A DNA stretch of 64,000 bases, taken from Bartonella taylorii 8TBB (GTDB taxonomy: Bacteria > Pseudomonadota > Alphaproteobacteria > Rhizobiales > Rhizobiaceae). The notes below the pieces were generated by a model, which searched no databases, was not told the origin of the DNA, and was given only the letters and a program-made list of their open reading frames with translations. A program made the position numbers and the translations under genes. Shown here one piece after another: positions 30,011 through 40,328 of the stretch (the stretch's first letter is position 1; each line of letters opens with the position of its first letter). Where the stretch lies: positions 434,001 to 498,000 of the forward strand of contig NZ_CADEAG010000001.1 of assembly GCF_902825155.1 (NCBI RefSeq). The letters run 5' to 3'.

Positions 30011-32029
30011 ATGTTTGGAAGACTTACAGATCCTACTGCTGGTGCTTTTCATGCACTAGCACATGAACCGATTGTTTTATACACATGTATTGCGATTGTT
30101 GTGGGTGGTTTAATTGCTGTTATTGCTTTGACAGCACTTGGCTGGTGGGGCGTTCTGTGGCGAAATTGGATTACAACAGTTGACCATAAACGCATTGGCA
30201 TTATGTATATCGTGCTTGGCATTATCATGCTTGTTCGCGGTTTTGCCGATGCAATTATGATGCGAACGCACCAGGCTTTAGCACTTGGGAGTGAATCGGC
30301 AGGTTATTTGCCCCCCGAGCATTTTGATCAGATTTTTTCAGCGCATGGTACTATTATGATTTTCTTCATGGCTACGCCGATTTTATTTGGTCTGTTCAAC
30401 TATCTTATACCACTTCAGATTGGTGCGCGTGATGTTGCTTTTCCCTTTGCGAATAATCTGGGGTTTTGGATTACAGCTGCAGGGGCGATATTGATTAACA
30501 TATCACTAGGTGTTGGGAATTTTGGTCGTGGTGGTTGGTTGATGTATCCACCTTTTACAGAGTTGCAAAATAGTCCAGATACAGGGGTAGACTATTATTT
30601 ATGGTCACTTCAGCTTTCTGGTATTGCGACGACAATGGGGTCAATCAATTTTGTCGCAACCATGATTAAAATGCGTGCTCCTGGGATGACGATGATGAAA
30701 ATGCCCGTCTTTTGTTGGAGCGCTTTTGTTAGCAATGTTCTTATTTTAGTTATTTATCCTGTTTTGGCTGTAGCATTTGCACTCTTGGCATGTGATCGTT
30801 ATTTAGGTATGAATTTTTTTACCAATGTTGGTGGCGGAAATCCAATGGTATGGGTTAACTATGTTTGGATTTTTGGTCATCCTGAAGTTTATGTTTTGGT
30901 TGTTCCTGCTTTTGGAATTGTTTCTGAAGTTGTCTCAACTTTTTCTTCAAAGCGCCTCTTTGGTTATACTTCAATGGTATGGGCAATGTTGGTTATTTTA
31001 ATTCTTTCTCTTCTTGTTTGGGGACACCATTTCTTTACAATGGGTGGAGGTGAAGCTGTAAATACCTTCTTTGGTATTGCTACGATGATTATCTCGGTTC
31101 CAACAGGTGTAAAAGTTTTTAATTGGTTGCTGACTATGTATAAAGGTCGGATACGCTTTGAGCCTCCAATGCTTTGGTGCATGGGGATGATTTTTACGTT
31201 CGTTGGTGGTGGATTAACAGGCGTTTTGTTATCTATTGTGCCTGCTGATTGGCAGTTTCATAACTCGCTCTTTTTGATAGCGCATTTCCACCATACAATT
31301 ATTGGAGGTGTCGTTTTTGCTTATTTAGCCGGGCTTGCTTTTTGGTTTCCAAAAGTTTTTGGTTATAAACCGAATCGGATGCTAGGCATTGCATCTTTCT
31401 GGTGTTGGTTTATTGGTTTCTATCTTGCTTTTTTCCCAGTTTATGCGCTTGGGCTAATGGGTGCAACGCGCCGTCTTCAACATTATATGGAGCCTAGTTG
31501 GCAGCCAATGTTTATGATTGCTGCATTGGGGGCTTTTATTATCTTGCTGGGCATCCTTTGTTTTGTGCTGCAAGTTGTTTTGGCGATTTGGTATGGTATC
31601 AAACATAAGGGACGCTTACCGATAACGTTAAATGATTCTTGGGGTGATGCACGGACTCTTGAATGGTCTACCTCTTCACCTCCTCCTTCTTACAATTTTG
31701 CGATAATTCCGAGAGTAGAAACTGATGATGCTTATTGGAATATGAAGAAGAATGGTTATCAGCGTCCGACAAGTGGATTTTCAAAAATTCATATGCCGTC
31801 AAATACATCGGCTGGAATTATTGCAGGGTTCTTTTCGTTAGTTGTTGGTTTTGCGCTTGTTTGGCATATTTGGTGGCTCGTTGCGATTGGAATAATCGGC
31901 TTTATTGCAACGATTGTGTGTCATTCGTTAACAGGTGATCATCATGGTTATTATATTCCAGCTGAAGAAGTACAAAAAACTGAAGATGCTTTTACGGCTG
32001 TTCTTAAAGAACAAGGAGCAACAGTATGA
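30011..32029 (+). CDS. cyoB: Cytochrome o ubiquinol oxidase subunit I
   Basis: The catalytic subunit of the heme-copper quinol oxidase, which reduces oxygen to water and pumps protons. The 672-residue membrane protein has about 15 spans. Ligand motifs include FSAHGTIMIFFMATP (low-spin heme His), WIFGHPEVYVLVVPAFG (Cu-B His and the cross-linked Tyr), VWGHHFFTMG (Cu-B His pair) and IAHFHHTIIGG (high-spin and low-spin heme His). The last has HHT where E. coli has HNV. The stop overlaps the cyoC start by 4 bp. No heme O synthase gene (cyoE) is present in this operon. Confidence 0.96.
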   Translation: MFGRLTDPTAGAFHALAHEPIVLYTCIAIVVGGLIAVIALTALGWWGVLWRNWITTVDHKRIGIMYIVLGIIMLVRGFADAIMMRTHQALALGSESAGYLPPEHFDQIFSAHGTIMIFFMATPILFGLFNYLIPLQIGARDVAFPFANNLGFWITAAGAILINISLGVGNFGRGGWLMYPPFTELQNSPDTGVDYYLWSLQLSGIATTMGSINFVATMIKMRAPGMTMMKMPVFCWSAFVSNVLILVIYPVLAVAFALLACDRYLGMNFFTNVGGGNPMVWVNYVWIFGHPEVYVLVVPAFGIVSEVVSTFSSKRLFGYTSMVWAMLVILILSLLVWGHHFFTMGGGEAVNTFFGIATMIISVPTGVKVFNWLLTMYKGRIRFEPPMLWCMGMIFTFVGGGLTGVLLSIVPADWQFHNSLFLIAHFHHTIIGGVVFAYLAGLAFWFPKVFGYKPNRMLGIASFWCWFIGFYLAFFPVYALGLMGATRRLQHYMEPSWQPMFMIAALGAFIILLGILCFVLQVVLAIWYGIKHKGRLPITLNDSWGDARTLEWSTSSPPPSYNFAIIPRVETDDAYWNMKKNGYQRPTSGFSKIHMPSNTSAGIIAGFFSLVVGFALVWHIWWLVAIGIIGFIATIVCHSLTGDHHGYYIPAEEVQKTEDAFTAVLKEQGATV

Positions 32030-32691
32030 GTGCGATAACAATGGATAATGCTCACATTGATGAGCATCATCATGATAGTAGTTCGGTGATGATATTTGGT
32101 TTTTGGGTCTATATTCTTTCGGATTTGATCCTGTTCTCGACGCTTTTTTCAAGTTTTGCTGTTTTTTCTGCTTCTTATGGAGGGGGCAAAGCTGGCAGTG
32201 AGTTTATTGATTTAAAATTTGTTTTGGTTGAAACTGCCATTTTATTGCTATCATCAATTACTTATGGTTTTGTAATGGTACAAGCGCATAAAGGTAACCT
32301 TAGTGGTGTGCGTTTATGGATGGCTGTCACCTTTGTACTTGGATGCTGCTTTATTGGAATGGAAATTTATGAATTTCATGAACTTTTAAGTGAGGTGTTC
32401 TATTACGATCCTAATGCTTATGCTGGTATTGATCCTACAACGGGTTTACAGCTTTTTGGACGAGAAGTATTATCTGCTTATTGGTCAGCATTTTTTGCTT
32501 TGGTTGGCACCCATGGTCTTCACGTAAGTACTGGTCTTCTCTGGATGGTGGTAATGTTTTTTCATCTTCGTCGCCATGGTTTGGATCAGGATAATAAAAC
32601 ACGTTTAGCGTGCCTTTCAATTTTCTGGCATTTACTTGATATTGTGTGGGTTGGTGTTTTCACCATGGTTTATTTGTTAGGAGCACTGTAA
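32026..32691 (+). CDS. cyoC: Cytochrome o ubiquinol oxidase subunit III
   Basis: Subunit III of the cytochrome bo quinol oxidase, a five-span membrane protein needed for a stable complex. The 221-residue chain has spans at about residues 25-48, 65-88, 98-118, 145-168 and 195-218. Typical pieces are FGFWVYILSDLILFSTLFSS near residue 24 and FFALVGTHGLHVSTGLLWM near residue 156. It overlaps cyoB by 4 bp (ATGA) and its stop overlaps the cyoD start (TAATG), so the operon is translationally coupled. Confidence 0.95.
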   Translation: MSAITMDNAHIDEHHHDSSSVMIFGFWVYILSDLILFSTLFSSFAVFSASYGGGKAGSEFIDLKFVLVETAILLLSSITYGFVMVQAHKGNLSGVRLWMAVTFVLGCCFIGMEIYEFHELLSEVFYYDPNAYAGIDPTTGLQLFGREVLSAYWSAFFALVGTHGLHVSTGLLWMVVMFFHLRRHGLDQDNKTRLACLSIFWHLLDIVWVGVFTMVYLLGAL

Positions 32692-33407
32692 TGAGCATGC
32701 ATAACGAAGCACATGGTCCCAGTACTGGTTCCTATTTAGTTGGTTTTATTTTAGCTGTATTTTTCACTTTAGGCTCTTTTATTCCTGTGATGTATGGAAT
32801 GATGGAAAGCTGGGCAATTAGCACGAAGGTTGCATATCTTATTGGGATGGCGATTATTCAAATTATTGTGCAGATTGTTTTCTTTTTACACTTGAATTCC
32901 GGTCCAGATGCTAAATGGAATTTAAGCGCTTTGTGGTTTGCAGTCATTTGCGTTTTTATTATTATTGGAGGTACGTGGTGGGCTATTTCCCATTTGAATT
33001 ATAATATGATGGGTGGTTCAGGACGTATTATTGAGTCGGGAATATTAGAAGGAGATAGTTCTGTATCGGCAGAGAAATTATCAGACATACAAAAGCCAGA
33101 GGGGCATTTATTAGGTGTCCAAGTGTCCTCAGGGCAAGCGCCGAATATGCAACCCTCTGTAGAGCAGGCGCCAGGTGTAGAAATGCCCGTAGGGCAATCG
33201 CCAAATATGCAATCCCCTGTAGAGCAGGCGCCGGGTGTAGAAATGCCTCTAGGGAAATCGCCAAATATGCAATCCCCTGTAGAGCAGGCGCCAGGTGTAG
33301 AAATACCCATAGGGCAATCGCCAAATATGCAACCCCCTGTAGAGCATGCACCAGGTGTAGAAATGCCCATGGAACGAGTGCCAAATGGGCAAGCTCCTGT
33401 AAAGTAG
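32691..33407 (+). CDS. cyoD: Cytochrome o ubiquinol oxidase subunit IV with long repeat tail
   Basis: Subunit IV of the bo quinol oxidase, which assists Cu-B assembly. Residues 1-105 form the usual three-span protein (EAHGPSTGSYLVGFILAVFF, IIQIIVQIVFFLHLNSG and a last span ending WWAISHLNYNMM). Normal CyoD is about 110-130 residues; here the chain goes on to 238. The tail holds a linker and, from about residue 148, four 20-residue repeats of the form GQSPNMQSPVEQAPGVEMPV plus a half copy. The ATG at 32691 overlaps the cyoC stop. The tail follows the last span and, if topology follows the family, faces one side of the membrane as a disordered Pro/Gln/Glu-rich extension. Its role is unknown. 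Confidence 0.9.
   Translation: MSMHNEAHGPSTGSYLVGFILAVFFTLGSFIPVMYGMMESWAISTKVAYLIGMAIIQIIVQIVFFLHLNSGPDAKWNLSALWFAVICVFIIIGGTWWAISHLNYNMMGGSGRIIESGILEGDSSVSAEKLSDIQKPEGHLLGVQVSSGQAPNMQPSVEQAPGVEMPVGQSPNMQSPVEQAPGVEMPLGKSPNMQSPVEQAPGVEIPIGQSPNMQPPVEHAPGVEMPMERVPNGQAPVK
33132..33404 (+). repeat. 60-bp tandem repeats inside cyoD
   Basis: Four copies begin at 33132, 33192, 33252 and 33312, with a diverged partial copy at 33372-33404. The period is exactly 60 bp, so copy-number change would keep the frame. Copies 2 and 3 are the most alike. Confidence 0.93.
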
Positions 33408-33433
33408 TTGCTAAGAATAAAAACAATCTATGA

Positions 33434-33462
33434 AGCCAATGCCAAGTGCATTGGCTCTTTTT
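33434..33462 (+). terminator. Rho-independent terminator of cyoABCD
   Basis: AGCCAATGC / GCATTGGCT, a 9-bp stem with a 5-nt loop, is followed by CTTTTT. It lies 27 bp after the cyoD stop. Confidence 0.92.
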
Positions 33463-33827
33463 GTATGTGTGAGTTACAAAAAAGTTTGTAGGATGTAAGG
33501 TGGGTGGATAGACAGGGCTATAGAAACATCATCACGGTTTTGAATGTGTTTTTGATTATAAAGTCCATGGAGAGTTCAGTGAATCCTTAATTTTGATTTG
33601 AGATGAGCAGTCATTTATAGAATGTACAAAATGACATTGATACAATTCAGTTCAGAGAGCACGAGAATCTTGAAAAGGTTTTATGTTGTGTTAGAATAAA
33701 ACTATACGAGAGTAGTGTTTTCAAAGTGAGTGAATTTGTATTAAAAATATCTCACTTGAAAATATTTACTAGAATAACTTGTAATTAGTAGTGGAAACTA
33801 AAATTTGGAGAATAATCAGAAAACTTA
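33463..33827. other. Non-coding gap before gpsA
   Basis: About 365 bp, AT-rich, with no open frame of note. It presumably holds the gpsA promoter. I cannot name an operator. Confidence 0.45.
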
Positions 33828-34850
33828 ATGAATGCGTTTTCGATGACAGTTATTGGTGCTGGTTCTTTTGGCACTGCATTAGCAGTTGCGCTTGCTCGTA
33901 ACGGTTATCGTGTTTTATTATGGGGACGTGACCTTCAACATATCAGGAAATTACAGGAATATCGCTGTAATCAGGCATTTTTACCTGGTGTTCGATTTCC
34001 TGACAATTTATCGCTTGAAGTTTCACTTGAGGCTGCAATAACCGCAAGTCGCGATGTATTAATCGCTGTTCCGAGTCATGTGTTTCATAAGGTATTATAC
34101 AAAATCAAGCCTTATTTAAATCAACATTCACGTATTATTTGGGCAACAAAAGGCCTAGAACATGGTACAGGACGGCTCTTACAAGAAGTTGCTCGTGAGA
34201 TTTTGGGTGATAAAATCCCTTTAGCTATCTTTTCTGGACCAACTTTTGCTAAAGAATTGGCTATGGGTTTGCCTACGGCAATTACGGTTGCAGCTTCTGA
34301 TGTTAAATTTAGTGAAGAACTACAGAAGCTTTTCCATTGTAGCAAAAATTTTAGAGTTTATAAAAATCCAGATATGATAGGCGTTCAATTAGGTGGAGCT
34401 GTCAAAAATGTCATTGCTATTGGTGCAGGAATATCAGATGGTCTGGGATTTGGAGCAAATGCTCGGGTAGCTCTCATTACGCGGGGGTTAGCTGAAATCA
34501 GTCGGCTAGGTATTGCTATGGGCGCTGAGCTCTCCACATTTATGGGTATGACAGGCTTAGGCGATTTGGTTTTGACATGTACTGATAACCAGTCACGTAA
34601 TCGGCGTTTTGGAATGCTGCTTGGTCAAGGAATGGATACAAAAGAAGCGGAAAAACAGGTTGGTCAAGTTGTTGAAGGTTATTTAAATACTAAAGAAGTG
34701 CATACGTTAGCACAACGTATCGGGGTAGAAATGCCAATTACAGAGCAAATTTATCAAGTCCTATTTCGTGATAAAAGCGTAGTTGAAGCGGCCAATACAT
34801 TACTGAGCCGGTCACTTAAAGATGAAATACATGATACAGTATGCTTTTAA
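33828..34850 (+). CDS. gpsA: Glycerol-3-phosphate dehydrogenase [NAD(P)+]
   Basis: GpsA reduces dihydroxyacetone phosphate to sn-glycerol 3-phosphate, the backbone of phospholipids. The 340-residue chain has an N-terminal Rossmann fold with [19 protein letters not shown] (about residues 8-26), a [11 protein letters not shown] loop near residue 105, [18 protein letters not shown] near residue 140, the catalytic Lys in [20 protein letters not shown] near residue 191, and [20 protein letters not shown] near residue 243. The ATG at 33828 is used; the ATG at 33843 is a possible alternative. It is a single gene. Confidence 0.95.
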   Translation: MNAFSMTVIGAGSFGTALAVALARNGYRVLLWGRDLQHIRKLQEYRCNQAFLPGVRFPDNLSLEVSLEAAITASRDVLIAVPSHVFHKVLYKIKPYLNQHSRIIWATKGLEHGTGRLLQEVAREILGDKIPLAIFSGPTFAKELAMGLPTAITVAASDVKFSEELQKLFHCSKNFRVYKNPDMIGVQLGGAVKNVIAIGAGISDGLGFGANARVALITRGLAEISRLGIAMGAELSTFMGMTGLGDLVLTCTDNQSRNRRFGMLLGQGMDTKEAEKQVGQVVEGYLNTKEVHTLAQRIGVEMPITEQIYQVLFRDKSVVEAANTLLSRSLKDEIHDTVCF

Positions 34851-35139
34851 ATTATTCAAACACATGAGAAATACGGTTATAATTAACGAAACTTTGAGAA
34901 AGATTACGTTGACTATTAGGTAAGATGATAATGCTTTAGCAAATTATAAAGTTATATAAGTTAGTTTTTTCTGGGACATAATTTGGACGTAAGAAATTTA
35001 CTCATTGTTTGAGCTGTATCTTTGAAAATGAGCTATTTTTTTCAATTATAAATATTACACCCTAGAGAAAATAGCCAATACACTTCTAAAATGATTGGCA
35101 CATAATCATTTTTGCACTTTTTAAAAGGACTGTGGCTAG
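34851..35139. other. Gap between convergent gpsA and fabI
   Basis: About 290 bp. A weak stem AATGATT/AATCATT followed by TTTTT at 35090-35113 could stop gpsA transcription. Nothing else is seen. Confidence 0.4.
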
Positions 35140-35958
35140 TTATTCTCCACGAGTTTCTTCACTTTGTTTTAACTCTTCAAGTGTTGGCATAGACATAATG
35201 TTATAACCTGAGTCAACATAATGAATTTCTCCAGTAACACCTGATGATAAATCAGAGAGTAGATAAAGAGCAGATTTTCCTATCTCATTAATGTTTACGG
35301 TGCGGCGCAATGGTGCATTACGGCGTTGATACGAAAAAATTGCACGCGCAGCTGCAATACCATTGCCAGCCAAAGTTCTAACAGGTCCCGCTGAAATTGC
35401 ATTAACGCGAATATTTTGTGGACCAAAATCTGCGGCTAAATAACGCACCATAGCTTCTAAAGCAGCTTTAGCCACACCCATGATATTGTAATTAGGGACA
35501 ACTTGCTGTGAAGCTCCATAGGTGAGTGTTAGAAGTGTACCTCCGTTGGGCATAAGCTTACCGGCACGCTGGGCGATCTCAGTAAAAGAATAAGCTGAAA
35601 TAACCATTGTGCGCTTGAAGTTTTCGCGTGTTGTAACATCAACGTAACGTCCCTTTAATTGAGCTTTATCTGAAAAGCCAATAGCGTGTACAACAAAATC
35701 AATTGTCTTCCATTCTTTTTCAAGTTGTTCAAAGACGCGATCGACATTTTCAATTTTTTCAACATCGCACTCAAGTAATAATTTACAACCAAGCTTTTCT
35801 GCTAGTGGTTGGACCCGTTTTCCGAAAGCATCTCCTTGATAAGTAAAAGCTAATTCAGCTCCTGCTTCTGCTAGTTGGCACGCAATACCCCATGCGATTG
35901 AATGGTCATTTGCAACCCCCATAATAAGGCCACGTTTGCCCTCCATCAAACCTTTCAT
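35140..35958 (-). CDS. fabI: Enoyl-[acyl-carrier-protein] reductase (NADH), FabI
   Basis: FabI carries out the last reduction of each fatty-acid elongation cycle. The 272-residue short-chain dehydrogenase has GVANDHSIAWGIACQLAEAG at the N-terminus and the catalytic Tyr-X6-Lys in YNIMGVAKAALEAMVRYLA, with the upstream YGASQ. The frame is open to 35991, but the ATG at 35958 is preceded by GGAG at the right spacing and gives the standard start. Third in fabA-fabB-fabI on the reverse strand, 51 bp after fabB. FabI is the target class for triclosan and isoniazid-like inhibitors. Confidence 0.94.
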   Translation of the reverse strand: MKGLMEGKRGLIMGVANDHSIAWGIACQLAEAGAELAFTYQGDAFGKRVQPLAEKLGCKLLLECDVEKIENVDRVFEQLEKEWKTIDFVVHAIGFSDKAQLKGRYVDVTTRENFKRTMVISAYSFTEIAQRAGKLMPNGGTLLTLTYGASQQVVPNYNIMGVAKAALEAMVRYLAADFGPQNIRVNAISAGPVRTLAGNGIAAARAIFSYQRRNAPLRRTVNINEIGKSALYLLSDLSSGVTGEIHYVDSGYNIMSMPTLEELKQSEETRGE

Positions 35959-36009
35959 ATTATTCTCCGTAAAAGATCGTGCTTTTTTCAACCAGCTAAG
36001 AATTCCTGT

Positions 36010-37230
36010 TTATGTATAGCGTTGGAAAACGAGCGTTGCATTGGTACCGCCAAAACCGAATGTATTTGACAATACAGTATTAAGTTGTTGATGATCACGA
36101 CGTTCACGAACAATGGGCATATCAGCAAAAATTGGATCAAGCTCTTCAATATGAGCGCTTTCGCAAATAAAATTATGATTCATCATTAACAGTGTATAGA
36201 TTGCTTCTTGAACACCTGCCGCTCCCAAAGAATGACCAGTTAAGGATTTTGTGGCAGAAATTGGAGGGCATTGATCACCTGCTCCAAAGATACGGCGGAT
36301 TGCTTCTATTTCTGGAGGATCACCAACAGGTGTTGCGGTTGCATGGGGATTGATATAATCAATCTTATTATTTACGGTTGCAAGCGCCATACGCATACAC
36401 CGTTCTGCTCCCTCGCCAGATGGAGCGACCATATCATGTCCATCAGATGTAGCGCCATACCCAACAATTTCTCCATAGATTTTCGCACCACGTGCTTTAG
36501 CAAGTTCTAGCTCTTCAAGAACCAAAACACCAGCCCCACCAGCAATAACAAATCCATCACGATTGATATCATAGGCACGTGAAGCTTTTTGAGGTACATC
36601 ATTATATTTGCTGGACATAGCACCCATAGCATCGAACAACACAGATAGTGTCCAATCTAAATCTTCGCAACCACCGGCAAAGATACGGTCCTGCCTGCCG
36701 TATTGTATCAATTCATAAGCATTTCCAATACAATGATTAGAAGTGGCACAAGCCGAAGAGATTGAATAATTCACTCCTTTAATTTTAAAAAAAGTTGCAA
36801 GTGTTGCAGATGCTGTAGAACTCATCGCTTTAGGTACGACAAAAGGACCAACGCGCTTTGGACCTTTTTGGCGTGTAATATCAGCAGCTTCAACAATTGA
36901 TTGAGTTGAAGCCCCTCCAGAGCCCATAATGATACCTGTACGTTCATTTGATACTTCATGAAGTTCTAAACCTGCATCAGCAATTGCTTGATCCATGGCA
37001 ATGTGATTCCAAGCAGTTCCACGTCCATGAAAACGTAAAGCACGTCGATCAACTAATTCTTCTACATTAACATTAGGTTTGCCATAAACTCTGCTACGAA
37101 AGCCCAACTCGGCATACTGGGGCGCATAAGAAATCCCAGATTTCGCTTCATACAAGCTAGTTAAAACAGCTTGAGGGTTATTTCCGATTGCAGAGACAAT
37201 TCCCATTCCAGTTACAACAACTCGACGCAT
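36010..37230 (-). CDS. fabB: Beta-ketoacyl-ACP synthase I
   Basis: FabB condenses malonyl-ACP with acyl-ACP and, with FabA, is needed for unsaturated fatty acid synthesis. The 406-residue thiolase-fold enzyme has the active-site Cys in [19 protein letters not shown] (about residue 163), the first His in [14 protein letters not shown] near residue 298, and the Lys/His block in [18 protein letters not shown] near residue 330. The N-terminal [18 protein letters not shown] is typical. It lies 56 bp after fabA and 51 bp before fabI. The FabA/FabB pairing argues for FabB rather than FabF. Confidence 0.94.
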   Translation of the reverse strand: MRRVVVTGMGIVSAIGNNPQAVLTSLYEAKSGISYAPQYAELGFRSRVYGKPNVNVEELVDRRALRFHGRGTAWNHIAMDQAIADAGLELHEVSNERTGIIMGSGGASTQSIVEAADITRQKGPKRVGPFVVPKAMSSTASATLATFFKIKGVNYSISSACATSNHCIGNAYELIQYGRQDRIFAGGCEDLDWTLSVLFDAMGAMSSKYNDVPQKASRAYDINRDGFVIAGGAGVLVLEELELAKARGAKIYGEIVGYGATSDGHDMVAPSGEGAERCMRMALATVNNKIDYINPHATATPVGDPPEIEAIRRIFGAGDQCPPISATKSLTGHSLGAAGVQEAIYTLLMMNHNFICESAHIEELDPIFADMPIVRERRDHQQLNTVLSNTFGFGGTNATLVFQRYT

Positions 37231-37286
37231 TCATACCTCCTTGTTTCACACAGAATAACAAAATGTCCCTGCTAATGGAAATAATT

Positions 37287-37796
37287 TCAGTCTTCTTTAA
37301 ACAAAGCAACACGTAAATCACTCGCTTTATAGATGGATTCCCCATCTGCTTTTACCCATCCATCGGCTATTCCCAAGACCAAATTCCCACGCCGAATACG
37401 TTTAAAATCTATTCCATATTCAAGAAGTTTGGTTTGCGGAGTTACCATACCTGATAATTTTACTTCACCTGTTGATATAGCTCTTCCTTTGCCTAGTTCA
37501 CCTAACCAACCGAGAAAAAAACCTGTTAATTGCCACATACCATCTAAACCGAGACATCCTGGCATGACCGGATCACCTATAAAGTGACAGTCAAAGAACC
37601 ATAAGTCTGGAGTAATATCAAATTCGGCACGGACCATTCCTTTATTGTATTCACCACCGGTTTCACTAATTTGGGTGATTCGATGAATCATTAACATTGG
37701 TGGTGCAGGTAATTGTGCATTACCCCTACCAAACATTTCGCCGCGCGCGCAGCTTAGAAGCTCTTCATAAGTGTAGCGAGACTTTTGTTCAGTCAT
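37287..37796 (-). CDS. fabA: 3-hydroxydecanoyl-ACP dehydratase/isomerase
   Basis: FabA dehydrates 3-hydroxydecanoyl-ACP and isomerises the trans-2 product to cis-3, starting unsaturated fatty acid synthesis. The 169-residue hot-dog fold protein has the active-site His in [20 protein letters not shown] (about residue 71) and the catalytic Asp shortly after, in GLDGMWQL. It heads fabA-fabB-fabI and diverges from irr, a conserved rhizobial arrangement. Length and motifs are normal. Confidence 0.95.
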   Translation of the reverse strand: MTEQKSRYTYEELLSCARGEMFGRGNAQLPAPPMLMIHRITQISETGGEYNKGMVRAEFDITPDLWFFDCHFIGDPVMPGCLGLDGMWQLTGFFLGWLGELGKGRAISTGEVKLSGMVTPQTKLLEYGIDFKRIRRGNLVLGIADGWVKADGESIYKASDLRVALFKED

Positions 37797-38027
37797 TGTT
37801 ACTCCATTTATTTGCGTATATTTTTAACTTCTGCGCTTCTCCACAATCTACTTTTAGAGCAAATTTTAAGGAGAGGGAAATGATTTTATATCATTTTTAA
37901 TGACAAATACCCTTTTTTATGTATCCTGCACGGTAGGTTATTTAAAAATGGAATAAAAATTACACCATACTGTCCCCATTTTTATGTTTTAACCTTATTT
38001 GAACAGAAATAAGTTGTGGTCTTTAAC

Positions 38028-38522
38028 ATGTCAGTGAGCGTAGAGAATTTAGGTTTGGATGAAGAAGAACAGTCAACGAAGGATTGTGAAGAGGTTGTGC
38101 ATTATTATTCCATCCCTATGTTAGAAAAACGTTTGCGTCAAAATGGATTGCGGCCAACACGTCAGCGGTTAGAGCTTGCTCATATGATTTTTTCTCAAGG
38201 CAACCGTCATATCGCTGCTGAAGAGCTCTATGAAGAGGCAATAGCGTTAGGTGTGCCTGTGTCTTTAGCAACTGTTTATAATACACTTCATCAATTTACG
38301 GAAGCAGGGTTATTACGGATTATTGCCGTAGAAGGTTCGAAAACTTGGTTTGATACCAATACATCTAATCATTATCATTTTTATATAGAAGGTGAGAATC
38401 GTATTCTTGATATTTCGTGCGATTTGGAAGAAGCTCCTATTATTGGAAATTTGCCTAAACCACCAGAAGGTATGGAAATTTCGCATGTTGATTTGATAGT
38501 TCGGTTAAAACCAAAAACTTAA
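38028..38522 (+). CDS. irr: Iron response regulator Irr (Fur family)
   Basis: Irr is the heme-responsive Fur-family repressor/activator of iron and heme genes in rhizobia. The protein has about 164 residues. The winged-helix domain shows LRQNGLRPTRQRLELAHMIF and the recognition helix VSLATVYNTLHQFTEAGLL (about residues 88-106). The dimer/metal region has SNHYHFYIEGENRILDI. The N-terminal heme regulatory Cys-Pro motif of Bradyrhizobium Irr is not present, as in many other Irr proteins. The frame is open to a GTG at 38016, but the ATG at 38028 is likelier. The divergent fabA and this position favour Irr over Fur. Confidence 0.88.
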   Translation: MSVSVENLGLDEEEQSTKDCEEVVHYYSIPMLEKRLRQNGLRPTRQRLELAHMIFSQGNRHIAAEELYEEAIALGVPVSLATVYNTLHQFTEAGLLRIIAVEGSKTWFDTNTSNHYHFYIEGENRILDISCDLEEAPIIGNLPKPPEGMEISHVDLIVRLKPKT

Positions 38523-38580
38523 TTATAGGATTCGAGGAATTCAATAAGGAATGAAAATTAAACTTTATTGATTTGAAAAT

Positions 38581-39165
38581 TTACCAACCTTTTATTTTTT
38601 CATCAGGATAGATTCCCCATAACTGTGGTTGAGGAAGCCATCCGCGCGTATTGTTAATACTTAATTCGCACCAGTATCCATCGCATTGGCGGATGTTACC
38701 AATGACATTAGGCTCTACTTCTGCCACAAGTTCTGCGTTGTCTGCAGGACTTTTGCGTAGCATCAGCCTTTTTGTTTTATCTTTTTGCCATGGAATAGCT
38801 ATAGCGGTTCGTTTTCCTGATAAAAGCGATTGATATACCCATCCCTCATCGCCTTCGGCATCACGAATTTTGCGCCATTGATCATATTCTTGTATAATTT
38901 CAATAGGCAAGCCCTGTTTTTTGTAGGTGAAAATGATAGAATAATTGCTGCCTGGTCCGATGCGCACATTAACACGGGTAGGTTTAATCGAAGCAAACCG
39001 TGGAAGTGGTAAACCGCTTGGTCCTAAATTTTGCCCTGAGCTTTGCTCTGAATTTTGATTGAGTGTTTGTGCGTGCAAAAAACGAGGTGAGCTGAATACA
39101 AAGGTTCCTGCTATTAGGATACGTAATGCAAGCACTGAGAATCGAAACCAACTAAAATATTGCAC
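38581..39165 (-). CDS. Exported SH3-domain protein
   Basis: A 194-residue protein with an N-terminal signal peptide (hydrophobic about residues 10-30, cleavage probably after FLHA-Q). Two bacterial SH3-like domains follow: about residues 62-118 (RVNVRIGPGSNYSIIF, then WRKIRDAEGDEGWVYQSLL) and about 130-185 (LMLRKSPADNAELVAEVEPN, then CDGYWCELSINNTRGWLPQ). It is probably periplasmic, where such domains often bind peptidoglycan; here that is inference. It lies convergent with irr, 58 bp away, an arrangement shared with relatives. Confidence 0.85.
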   Translation of the reverse strand: MQYFSWFRFSVLALRILIAGTFVFSSPRFLHAQTLNQNSEQSSGQNLGPSGLPLPRFASIKPTRVNVRIGPGSNYSIIFTYKKQGLPIEIIQEYDQWRKIRDAEGDEGWVYQSLLSGKRTAIAIPWQKDKTKRLMLRKSPADNAELVAEVEPNVIGNIRQCDGYWCELSINNTRGWLPQPQLWGIYPDEKIKGW

Positions 39166-40010
39166 ACTTAAACCTTTTATCTATTCGTTTCTATATATTG
39201 GTAATCTAAGATCTGGAAGATAGGATTGAGAACTGATCAAAATTATGGCATACTGCTAGTTAAAGAGATCTAAACAATGAAGAATTTGTTACAAGAATAA
39301 CAGAATAAGTAAAACAAAAGTTTGGACTTCTAATGCTTACATTGTTTATGAGAGTATACCGTTCATCAACATCCAGTTTTCTTTTGCATCAACCAAGTAC
39401 AGAAGTATAAAATTGAACAGAAGATTCAGAGCAAAACTCGTCCAGAGCCTATGCAATGAATCACATAAGTGGTTAGAAAGTGGAGTGTAGTTGACAGAAA
39501 CCGATCTTTAATCAGATTGGTGATGGTTAAGGATTTTCGTTTTTTAAGGTGGGGAGGAAGTCAAGATATGCAAAAAGTTACAAAATTTTATCATCTGATT
39601 AAATTACATGAAGAAGGAGAAGTCATGGTTTGATATAATATTCTTTCCACACACAATTACATATTGTGACAGTGATTTGTATTTGCGATCTGTCGTGATT
39701 CAGGGGATTTGAAAGATGCGGAATGTTTTATACCAGATAAGAAAACCATCACGGAGTTGTATACAAAAAAATTACAGAAAAAGACAAAAAACACTCCATA
39801 CGCATACTCATTTCTTGAAATAGCTAAAAGCAAAACGAAATAAGATTCACAATGCAACTATAAGTGAGAATAAATCATCGCTCTCATAGATACAAAAAAT
39901 AAAGAAATTATACCGACATTATCATAGAAAAGCAAAAAATCAGTGTACTATATCTACACACCTGCCGACGGAAATCTTACAATACAATTACACAGAAGTT
40001 CAATCGTACA
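39166..40010. other. 845-bp non-coding region
   Basis: No frame shows a recognisable protein on either strand, and the longest (reverse, 39657-39857) looks random. It may be a decayed gene, but I could not identify a remnant. It separates the SH3 gene from rpsU. Confidence 0.45.
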
Positions 40011-40244
40011 CTATTTTAATGCAGCGGTCCGACCGTTACTAACAAGGCCTTCTCTTTGCGCACGCTTACGAGCAAGCTTCCGTGTACGGCGAACAGCTTC
40101 AGCTTTCTCACGAGCACGCTTTTCCGATGGCTTTTCATAATAACCACGCATTTTCATTTCACGAAAGATACCTTCACGCTGCATCTTTTTTTTCAACGCG
40201 CGTAGCGCCTGATCAACATTATTATCACGAACGAGTACTTGCAC
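40011..40244 (-). CDS. rpsU: 30S ribosomal protein S21
   Basis: S21 is a small basic protein near the 3' end of 16S rRNA that aids initiation. The 77-residue chain begins [20 protein letters not shown] and contains [20 protein letters not shown], standard for alphaproteobacterial S21, followed by a basic tail. It is a single gene. Its upstream region holds two copies of ATACGTATA (40329-40348), noted separately. Confidence 0.96.
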   Translation of the reverse strand: MQVLVRDNNVDQALRALKKKMQREGIFREMKMRGYYEKPSEKRAREKAEAVRRTRKLARKRAQREGLVSNGRTAALK

Positions 40245-40328
40245 TATTTATCCTGCTTTGTTTCAGTGTCATAAATAATAGGAAAAAACCCAGTCCCTTT
40301 TAAATAAATATCTAAAAGGACACACATC

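Noticed and set aside
32999-33426. Two long reverse-strand frames rich in repeated motifs opposite the cyoD tail
   Set aside because: They are mirror readings of the 60-bp in-frame cyoD repeats. The repeat period is a multiple of three, so all frames stay open. No ribosome-binding site.
39657-39857. 66-codon reverse frame in the gap before rpsU
   Set aside because: No family match, weak start and random-looking composition.
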